NCBI GenBank assembly: GCA_044464765.1
Contig: JBIQKZ010000017.1
Coordinates: 22,771-86,770, forward strand
Source of the DNA: JBIQKZ01 sp044464765
GTDB lineage: Bacteria > Pseudomonadota > Gammaproteobacteria > Burkholderiales > Burkholderiaceae_B
Length of the DNA: 64,000 bases
Direction of reading: 5' to 3'
How positions within the stretch are numbered: the stretch's first letter is position 1; the number at the start of each line of letters is the position of its first letter. Below the pieces are notes generated by a model. The model did no database searches. It was not told where the DNA came from and saw nothing but the letters and a program-made list of their open reading frames with translations. The position numbers and the translations under genes are program-made. Shown one piece after another: positions 58,237-64,000 of this stretch.

Positions 58237-59190
58237 ATGAAACTCAAATTTTTGGCCGGGCTTGCGCTCACTTTCAGCCTGACCGGAACCGCCATGGCGC
58301 AAAACGTGGGCGTCGGCACCATGAGCCAAGGCACCATGAGCTACTCCAGCGGCTCCGCCATTGCCAAGTTGCTTACCGAGAAAGCCGGCATGCAGGCGCG
58401 CGTGCAGCCCAACAGCGGCGAAAGCGTGCTGATCCCCATGCTAGCCACCGGCGAACTGGATTTCGCCATCGCCAACGTCATTGAAACCGGCGAAGCCATG
58501 CATGGCGAACGCGTGTTCAAGAACCGGCCGGCCAAGCATTTGCAGATTGCCCATGTCATGTTTCCATTGAAAACGGCCTTGTTCGTGCGTGCGGACTCCG
58601 ACATCAAGACCATTGCCGACCTGAAAGGCAAACGCGTTACCCACGGCTTTACCGCGCTCAGCTCGCTGACCACCGTTCTGGATGCGCTCTTGGCAACCGG
58701 CGGCCTTAAGCCTACCGATATTCGTCAAGTCATGGTGCCCAACGTTGCGCGCGGCGCCGACGAACTGGCGTCCGGCAACGTCGACGCGTTCTTCTTTGCC
58801 GTGGGCGCTGGGAAAGTCACCGAGGTTGACGCTTCGGTGGGCGGCTTGCGCATGCTGCCCATGAACACCGACGAAGAATCGCTAAAGGCCATGCGCGACA
58901 TCTTCCCCTATGGCTATCCGTTTGTGGAAAAGCCGCTTCCCAATCTTCCAGGTTTCACCGAGCCCACAGCCACCCTGGCCTACGACAATCTGCTGATCAC
59001 CGGCAAAGATGTCCCCGAAGAGGTCGTGTACAAGGCGATCAAGACCATCTACGAGAACCAGCCCGAACTGGCCAGCTCGTTCAAACCCTTTCTTGGATTC
59101 GATGTGAAGCTTATGTACAAGGACAACATGCCCGGCGACTTCCACGCAGGCGCCATGCGCTTCTATCGTGAAGCAGGCCTGGTCAAGTAA
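58237..59190 (+). CDS. TAXI-family TRAP transporter solute-binding protein
   Basis: Periplasmic binding protein (317 aa), signal peptide residues ~1-22 (ending TAMAQ). It has the family pattern VGTMSQGTMSYSSGSAIAKLLTEKAGMQARVQPNSGESVLIPMLATGELDFAIANVIETGEAM and DLKGKRVTHGF. It delivers a carboxylate or other organic solute to the fused TRAP permease encoded 30 nt downstream. The ligand cannot be inferred from sequence. Confidence 0.93.
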   Translation: MKLKFLAGLALTFSLTGTAMAQNVGVGTMSQGTMSYSSGSAIAKLLTEKAGMQARVQPNSGESVLIPMLATGELDFAIANVIETGEAMHGERVFKNRPAKHLQIAHVMFPLKTALFVRADSDIKTIADLKGKRVTHGFTALSSLTTVLDALLATGGLKPTDIRQVMVPNVARGADELASGNVDAFFFAVGAGKVTEVDASVGGLRMLPMNTDEESLKAMRDIFPYGYPFVEKPLPNLPGFTEPTATLAYDNLLITGKDVPEEVVYKAIKTIYENQPELASSFKPFLGFDVKLMYKDNMPGDFHAGAMRFYREAGLVK

Positions 59191-59220
59191 CACCGCCTTA
59201 CCCTCAGCGAGAAATAAAAG

Positions 59221-61161
59221 ATGACCTCTACAGTGTTGGAACCTCGCCGTGGCATGCCAAATGGCTTTCGCAACAAGCTCTCGCTGACTCTTCAAGCGCT
59301 GCTGACCGTTATCGTGATCGGCTGGGTTCTGAAGGTGCCCATGTATGCCGGCTGGTCGCTCTACAACGAACAGTTCCTGGCCCTGATCCTTGGGCTGGGG
59401 CTGGGGCTGACGTTTCTGTGCATTCGCGCCAGGCCATCGCCGCCGGACGCGCCAACGCCCTGGATCGACACCATCATCGGGCTGGTGGGCCTGCTTGCCT
59501 GCTGGTACATCGCGTTGCGCTACCCCACCCTGGTCAACGAGGTCATCTACCGCCCGCTGGATGCGGTCATTATCGGCGCCATCATAGTCGGGCTGATCAT
59601 TGAAGCGACACGCAGGACGGCGGGCCTGACCCTGGTCATCGTCATTGTGATTCTGATGGTGTATGCGCTGACTGGGCATTTGCTTCCCGACGAGTTCGTC
59701 AGCCGCCCCGTCGATCTGTCTCGCCTGCTGGTTTATTTGGGCATCGACACCAACGCGGTCTTTGGCCAGACCCTGTCGATCGCCATCCTGATTATTATCC
59801 CGTTCACGCTAATGGGCCAGCTTCTGGCCACCACGGGGGGATCCCACTTTTTCGGCGACCTGGCCATGGCCCTCATGGGTCGATACCGGGGCGGCTCCGC
59901 CAAGATTTCCGTCGTGGGCTCCGCCTTGTTCGGCATGATTTCGGGCAGCGCCGTATCAAACGTGGCGGCGGTGGGCGTTATCACCATTCCCATGATGAAG
60001 CGCTCGGGCTTTCCCAAAAATATTGCGGCAGCCATTGAAGCCGTCGGCTCCACCGGAGGCCAATTGGCTCCGCCGGTCATGGGCGCCGCCGCCTTTCTTA
60101 TGGCCGAGCTGCTGCAGGTTTCTTATATAGCCGTCCTGATTGCCGCCTTTATTCCCGCTTGCCTTTATTATCTGTCGCTCTTTATCCAAGTAGACCTGGA
60201 TTCGGTCAAGCGTGGGATTCGGGGTGAACCTATGGATCGTCTGCCGGCCCTGAAAGAAGTCATGCGGCACGGCTGGTATTTTCCCATTCCCTTTATCGTT
60301 CTGGTCGTCGGCATGATGTTCTTCGGCGTCTCTGCCGAATACGCAGCCCTGCAGGCCGCTGCCTTGCTGGTTATCTTTAATCTGGTGTTTGGCTACAAAG
60401 GCGAGCGCGCGTCCCTGAAAGACTTGTCGCTGGCCGCCATCAGCACCGCGCGCGCATCGCTCGACCTGCTCATGATCGCCGGCGCCGCAGGGCTGGTCAT
60501 TGGCGTGCTGAACCTTACCGGGCTGGCGTTCGGCCTTACGCTGCAATTGCTCGCAGCCAGTGGCGACAGCATCATCATCCTGCTTCTCATGACCTCGGTC
60601 GTGGCCATTGTCCTGGGCATGGGCATGCCCACAGTCGGTGTCTACATTCTGCTGGCCACCCTGATTGCGCCTGCGCTGATCCAGGCAGGCATCTCGCCCA
60701 TGGCCTCGCATATGTTCGTCATGTATTTCGGCATGATGTCCATGGTGACGCCGCCAGTGGCCATTGCCGCTTTCGCGGCGGCCAATATCGCAGGCTGCAG
60801 CGGCCCGCAAGCAGCCTGGACGGCCACTCGAATAGGCTGGTGCTCCTATGTCGTGCCCTTCCTGTTTGTGATGTCGCCACCATTGTTAATGGAAGGAACC
60901 ACCGGCGTCATTCTCTGGGCCGTCCTCACGACATCGCTGGGCATCCTGGCCGGCTCCATTGCCATCATCGGTTATTTCTCCACCCAGGTCAGCAGCATTG
61001 GGCGTATCCTGTTCCTGATCGCCGCAATCCTGATGCTGATCCCGGCCGAGGCCTTCGCGGGCGCCGAATGGACAGATATTGCCGGCCTTATCCTAATGGC
61101 TGTGTTGTCTGCCTTGCATTTCCTGCGTAAGAAGCGCACCCTTGCCCCCTCAACCACTTAG
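59221..61161 (+). CDS. TRAP transporter fused permease (DctQM type)
   Basis: 646-aa inner-membrane protein with about 16-18 spans: a 4-TM DctQ-like portion fused to the 12-TM DctM domain, as is usual for TAXI systems. DctM signatures include SGSAVSNVAAVGVITIPMMKRSGFP, AAIEAVGSTGGQLAPPVMGAAAFLMAELL and GMGMPTVGVYILLATLIAPALIQAG. It drives Na+/H+-coupled uptake of the TAXI-bound solute. The next gene is 42 nt downstream. Confidence 0.94.
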   Translation: MTSTVLEPRRGMPNGFRNKLSLTLQALLTVIVIGWVLKVPMYAGWSLYNEQFLALILGLGLGLTFLCIRARPSPPDAPTPWIDTIIGLVGLLACWYIALRYPTLVNEVIYRPLDAVIIGAIIVGLIIEATRRTAGLTLVIVIVILMVYALTGHLLPDEFVSRPVDLSRLLVYLGIDTNAVFGQTLSIAILIIIPFTLMGQLLATTGGSHFFGDLAMALMGRYRGGSAKISVVGSALFGMISGSAVSNVAAVGVITIPMMKRSGFPKNIAAAIEAVGSTGGQLAPPVMGAAAFLMAELLQVSYIAVLIAAFIPACLYYLSLFIQVDLDSVKRGIRGEPMDRLPALKEVMRHGWYFPIPFIVLVVGMMFFGVSAEYAALQAAALLVIFNLVFGYKGERASLKDLSLAAISTARASLDLLMIAGAAGLVIGVLNLTGLAFGLTLQLLAASGDSIIILLLMTSVVAIVLGMGMPTVGVYILLATLIAPALIQAGISPMASHMFVMYFGMMSMVTPPVAIAAFAAANIAGCSGPQAAWTATRIGWCSYVVPFLFVMSPPLLMEGTTGVILWAVLTTSLGILAGSIAIIGYFSTQVSSIGRILFLIAAILMLIPAEAFAGAEWTDIAGLILMAVLSALHFLRKKRTLAPSTT

Positions 61162-61203
61162 GACGCGTCGCATTCTGATCATTCGTATCGCCACACTATA
61201 GCC

Positions 61204-62310
61204 ATGCAAATTACCGCAGCCGTTTGCCGTGACACAGCCCAACCCTTTACGCTGGAAACCCTCGAACTCGAGTCGCCGCGCGCCAACGAGGTGCTGGTTG
61301 AAATCAAGGCCGCCGGCATCTGCCACACCGACGTCAACATGCGCAACACCAACGGCTTCACACCGAAGCCCACGGTGCTGGGCCACGAAGGTGCGGGCAT
61401 CGTCCGACAGGTAGGCCGGGCTGTACGCAAAGTCAAGCCGGGCGATCCCGTGGTCATTACCTTCGATTCCTGCGGTTCGTGCCCAAGCTGCATGCAAGGC
61501 GATGCCGTTTATTGCCAGCATCTGGGCCGGCATGCGTTTGCCGGCCAGCGGCCCGACGGCAGCACGGCGTTGCGCAAAGACGATGAACAAATTCACAGCC
61601 ATTTTTTCGGGCAGTCGTCGTTTGCCACTTATAGTATCTGCACCGAGCGCAATGTCGTGCCCGTCGACCCCAGCGTACCTCTGGAAATACTGGGCCCCCT
61701 GGGCTGCGGCATCCAAACGGGCGCCTCCACTGTCATCAATGCATTGAAAGTGGCTGCGGGCAGCCGTATTGGAATACTGGGCGCGGGATCGGTGGGCTTG
61801 TCCGCCATCATGGCGGCACGCTTAAGCGGCGCCGCTACCGTTGTTGCCCTGGACACCCTGCCCTTGCGCCTGGATCTGGCCCAAGAACTGGGCGCAACCC
61901 ATGTCATTAACGGCGCAACCGAAGACACCTTTGCCCGTATTCGCGACATAGCGCCGCAAGGCCTGAATTATGTCATTGATACCACCGGACATCTTGGCAT
62001 CATCAAAGAAGCCGTCAACCACCTGACCCCGCGTGGTGTCTGTGCCTTGGTCAACACCGCCAAAGGCGCAGACGCCCAGGTCAACATCCTGCAAATGGTC
62101 CTGGGGGGCCGGACAGTACGGGGGGTGCATCAAGGCGATAGCAACCCCGACCTATTCATCCCAACCATGATCGACCTGTACAAACAAGGGCGTTTTCCTT
62201 TTGACAAGCTCATTCGCTTCTACGAATTCGCTGATATCAATCAAGCGGTTGACGACATGGAAGCGGGCGTCGCCATTAAACCGGTTATTCGCATGCCCGC
62301 GTCAGGCTAA
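61204..62310 (+). CDS. Zinc-dependent alcohol dehydrogenase (aryl-alcohol dehydrogenase-like)
   Basis: Medium-chain dehydrogenase (368 aa). The catalytic zinc site includes Cys and His of AGICHTDVNMR and GHEGAGIV, and the structural zinc site is DSCGSCPSCMQGDAVYC. The Rossmann motif is IGILGAGSVGLSAIM (about residue 192), with VALDTLPLRLDLA suggesting NAD. The sequence resembles benzyl/aryl-alcohol dehydrogenases (XylB/AreB). In this cluster it may oxidise a hydroxymethyl intermediate or help dispose of formaldehyde; both are guesses. Confidence 0.9.
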   Translation: MQITAAVCRDTAQPFTLETLELESPRANEVLVEIKAAGICHTDVNMRNTNGFTPKPTVLGHEGAGIVRQVGRAVRKVKPGDPVVITFDSCGSCPSCMQGDAVYCQHLGRHAFAGQRPDGSTALRKDDEQIHSHFFGQSSFATYSICTERNVVPVDPSVPLEILGPLGCGIQTGASTVINALKVAAGSRIGILGAGSVGLSAIMAARLSGAATVVALDTLPLRLDLAQELGATHVINGATEDTFARIRDIAPQGLNYVIDTTGHLGIIKEAVNHLTPRGVCALVNTAKGADAQVNILQMVLGGRTVRGVHQGDSNPDLFIPTMIDLYKQGRFPFDKLIRFYEFADINQAVDDMEAGVAIKPVIRMPASG

Positions 62311-62384
62311 CGCGGACATCACTATTGGGCCTGTGCCTTACAACGCTTCAATGTCCACCCGACAGGCCCCACAAAGGAGATTCC

Positions 62385-63050
62385 ATGAAATTCCCAAGCT
62401 GGGTCACCGACCGTGTCAATGCGCGTCAAGGCGCACTGCATCCCTACAAAACCTTCAAACCCGAGGAAACCGCCTTCGTCGTTATTGATCTGCAGAATTT
62501 CTTTACGCAACCCGGCTACATGGGTGAGTGCAAGGCGGCACGCGCAACCTTTCCGGCCGTCAATCGCCTGGCCGATGCACTACGGAATGCCGGCGGCCAC
62601 GTCATATGGGTACAAACCTGCGCCGACGATGCAGACACCTTCTGGGTGCATTTTCATCAAGACCTTTTAAAGCCCGAGCTCAGCCAGAAACGTCTCGAGC
62701 AGTTGTCGGCCGGACACTCGGGGTTCGAACTGGCGGCCGACCTGAATGCCGCCGACGAAGACGCCCGGGTGATCAAGAAGTATTACAGCGCCCTTGCGCC
62801 CAACTCATCCAACCTGAACGACGTGCTGCAAGAAAAGGGAATCAAGAACGTGCTGATCGGGGGCACCACCACCAACGTCTGTTGTGAATCAACCGGTCGT
62901 AATGCCATGATGCTGAACTATCGAACCATTATGGTCCACGACGCATTGTCGGCTTTCTCAGATCACGAGCACGAGTTTTCCTTGCAGGCCTGGATGCTTT
63001 ATTTCGGCGATGTGCTGGGGGCCGACGATATCATCCAGCGCCTTTCCTAA
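62385..63050 (+). CDS. Isochorismatase-family cysteine hydrolase
   Basis: 221-aa hydrolase with the Asp-Lys-Cys triad: Asp in FVVIDLQNFF, Lys in DARVIKKYYSAL and Cys in GTTTNVCCESTGRNAMM (two adjacent Cys). Family members include N-carbamoylsarcosine amidase, maleamate amidase, ureidoacrylate amidase and nicotinamidase, so C-N bond hydrolysis of a ring-cleavage product fits the locus. AAAGGAG precedes the ATG. It is the last gene of the plus-strand unit, 74 nt after the dehydrogenase. Confidence 0.9.
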   Translation: MKFPSWVTDRVNARQGALHPYKTFKPEETAFVVIDLQNFFTQPGYMGECKAARATFPAVNRLADALRNAGGHVIWVQTCADDADTFWVHFHQDLLKPELSQKRLEQLSAGHSGFELAADLNAADEDARVIKKYYSALAPNSSNLNDVLQEKGIKNVLIGGTTTNVCCESTGRNAMMLNYRTIMVHDALSAFSDHEHEFSLQAWMLYFGDVLGADDIIQRLS

Positions 63051-63055
63051 GCCAT

Positions 63056-63335
63056 CGCGCCGCAGACCCCGCAGCGCGCCGGGCAATGCGCCAGCGGGTT
63101 TCGCTTATACCGAGATTGACCAGCACATCCAGTAGCTCATCAACAGCCGTGCTGAACAATGAACCCAGATAGACGGCAGAACCCGACCAGATCGCCGCGC
63201 CAATCGCGTCGAACAGCAGAAAGTTTCGCCCGCGCGTTCCCACCGTACCGGCCAGCACGCTTGCAATGGATGCAAAGCCGGGGATGAACTTTGCAGGCCG
63301 TGTTCTTCAATGAGTTGCAGAATGGATTGCATCAT
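63056..63335 (-). pseudogene. DedA-family membrane protein remnant
   Basis: The N-terminus MMQSILQLIEEHGL is typical of DedA proteins. It runs, in a different frame, straight into AKFIPGFASIASVLAGTVGTRG and RNFLLFDAIGAAIWSGSAVYLGSLF, which belong to the second half of a DedA protein. About 100 residues are therefore deleted with a frameshift, and the C-terminus (normally followed by more membrane segments) is also lost. It is a clear relic with no intact ORF, converging on the isochorismatase gene. Confidence 0.8.
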
Positions 63336-63481
63336 GGCGCCGAGCCCAAGGAAATTTCCCAGTATAGATGGGGCAAATGTTCAGCAAGAAACTTAAGCCA
63401 GCATTTGACCATAGTTAATACACCTCTCGGCATGCTACTTGCTGGAAGAAGGGTCCATTGACCATTTACCGAGAGGCACTC

Positions 63482-63964
63482 ATGAAAAAGCTTATCGCAA
63501 TAGCCATCAGCTCTTTACCCCTGGCCATAGCGCCCACTGTATTTGCCCAAACTAACACTACGAGCGCACCCACAGAATCCACAGCGCCTGCGGGCAACAC
63601 CAGCAGCGCGGCAAGCGACAGCATTCCCGCAAATCCATCAAGCTCCGACAAGAGCCTTAAGGACGGGTTTATGGGTGAAAGCGTTTATAACGAAGCGGAT
63701 GAAAAAATTGGGAATATCACTGACGCAACGGTATCTTCCGACGGACAGGTGACTTCTTTAATTGTCGGTGCGGGCGGCTTTTTGGGCGTGGGCGAGCACA
63801 ACGTTGCCATCCCGTTCGACAAGATCCAGAAAGCCGGCGACAAGCTCATTTTGGCAGGCTACACCAAGGATCAGTTGAAGGAACTACCAAAATACGAATC
63901 GCCTGAAGCCAAGCGCAGGGCTTCGGAGGCAAGGACGGCTTCGCCATTGTTGCGCGCAAAGTAA
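63482..63964 (+). CDS. Secreted PRC-barrel domain protein
   Basis: 160-aa protein. The signal peptide is residues ~1-23 (ending TVFAQ). A Ser/Thr/Pro/Ala-rich linker (about 24-60) leads to a PRC-barrel domain: FMGESVYNEADEKIGNITDATVSSDGQVTSLIVGAGGFLGVGEHNVAIPFDKIQ. The C-terminal tail is charged. The function of such periplasmic PRC proteins is not established. GAGAGG precedes the ATG. The stop codon lies in the first copy of a 12-bp direct repeat (CGCGCAAAGTAA at 63953 and 63978), so the C-terminus could have been altered by an insertion beyond the window. Confidence 0.85.
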   Translation: MKKLIAIAISSLPLAIAPTVFAQTNTTSAPTESTAPAGNTSSAASDSIPANPSSSDKSLKDGFMGESVYNEADEKIGNITDATVSSDGQVTSLIVGAGGFLGVGEHNVAIPFDKIQKAGDKLILAGYTKDQLKELPKYESPEAKRRASEARTASPLLRAK

Positions 63965-64000
63965 TAATGAGCCACTTCGCGCAAAGTAAAACTGAACCAC

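Overview
The window is GC-rich chromosomal DNA with short intergenic gaps and no phage, integrase or conjugation genes. Gene content points to Burkholderiales, most likely Alcaligenaceae (Bordetella/Achromobacter/Pusillimonas relatives). The supporting genes are sbp-cysTWA, a fused-MrpAB antiporter operon, tonB-exbB-exbD, a feruloyl-CoA synthase beside a Liv-type binding protein, carboxynorspermidine synthesis, and rnr-rlmB. The genus is inference.

Layout. 0-4.5 kb: a dipeptide/oligopeptide-type ABC importer with a partial binding protein, two permeases and two ATPases. 4.6-7.4 kb: an amidohydrolase of the deaminase type plus an NCS2 purine permease. 7.7-9.7 kb: an FAD monooxygenase and ung. 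10-13 kb: an XRE regulator overlapping nspC, then carboxynorspermidine dehydrogenase. 13-18.3 kb: codB, a cytochrome c-FTR1 iron permease fusion, an esterase, a 203-bp nested inverted repeat, and a yeast-type cytosine deaminase. 18.4-22.8 kb: sulfate importer and a DUF454 gene. 22.9-28.8 kb: Mrp Na+/H+ antiporter A(B)CDEFG. 29-36.4 kb: a secreted four-Cys protein, kup with an overlapping two-component system, tonB-exbB-exbD and a MarR regulator. 36.4-42 kb: fcs, a binding protein and a TonB-dependent siderophore receptor. 42-50.4 kb: tRNA-Leu, rnr, rlmB, a PLP transsulfuration enzyme, a PKHD hydroxylase, hupB, tRNA-Val and an FMN glutamate-synthase-like protein. 50.6-63 kb: a catabolic island. 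63-64 kb: a broken DedA gene and a PRC-barrel protein.

The most remarkable part is 51.9-55.2 kb. One gene encodes a Rieske oxygenase catalytic subunit from which the Rieske domain is missing. It overlaps by 4 bp a gene for a Rieske + flavin/NAD reductase + plant ferredoxin fusion, and a GST homologue follows. This is the architecture of the NdmC-NdmD-NdmE N-demethylase known from caffeine-degrading Pseudomonas putida CBB5. Here it sits with an FAD monooxygenase, a TAXI-TRAP importer, a zinc alcohol dehydrogenase, an isochorismatase-type cysteine hydrolase and GntR and TetR regulators. Candidate operators for both regulators are visible at the promoters. A BMP-family (nucleoside-type) binding protein lies downstream of the GST gene. 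No NdmA or NdmB homologue is in the window. I infer a dedicated pathway for uptake, N-demethylation, ring hydroxylation and hydrolysis of an N-methyl heterocycle; the substrate is not known.

Several non-coding signals are also noted: an orphan small-RNA-like unit upstream of hupB, a four-fold reiterated terminator U-tract after tRNA-Val, a ribosome-site-sequestering hairpin before sbp, double hairpins before mrpA, and candidate Fur and MarR sites.
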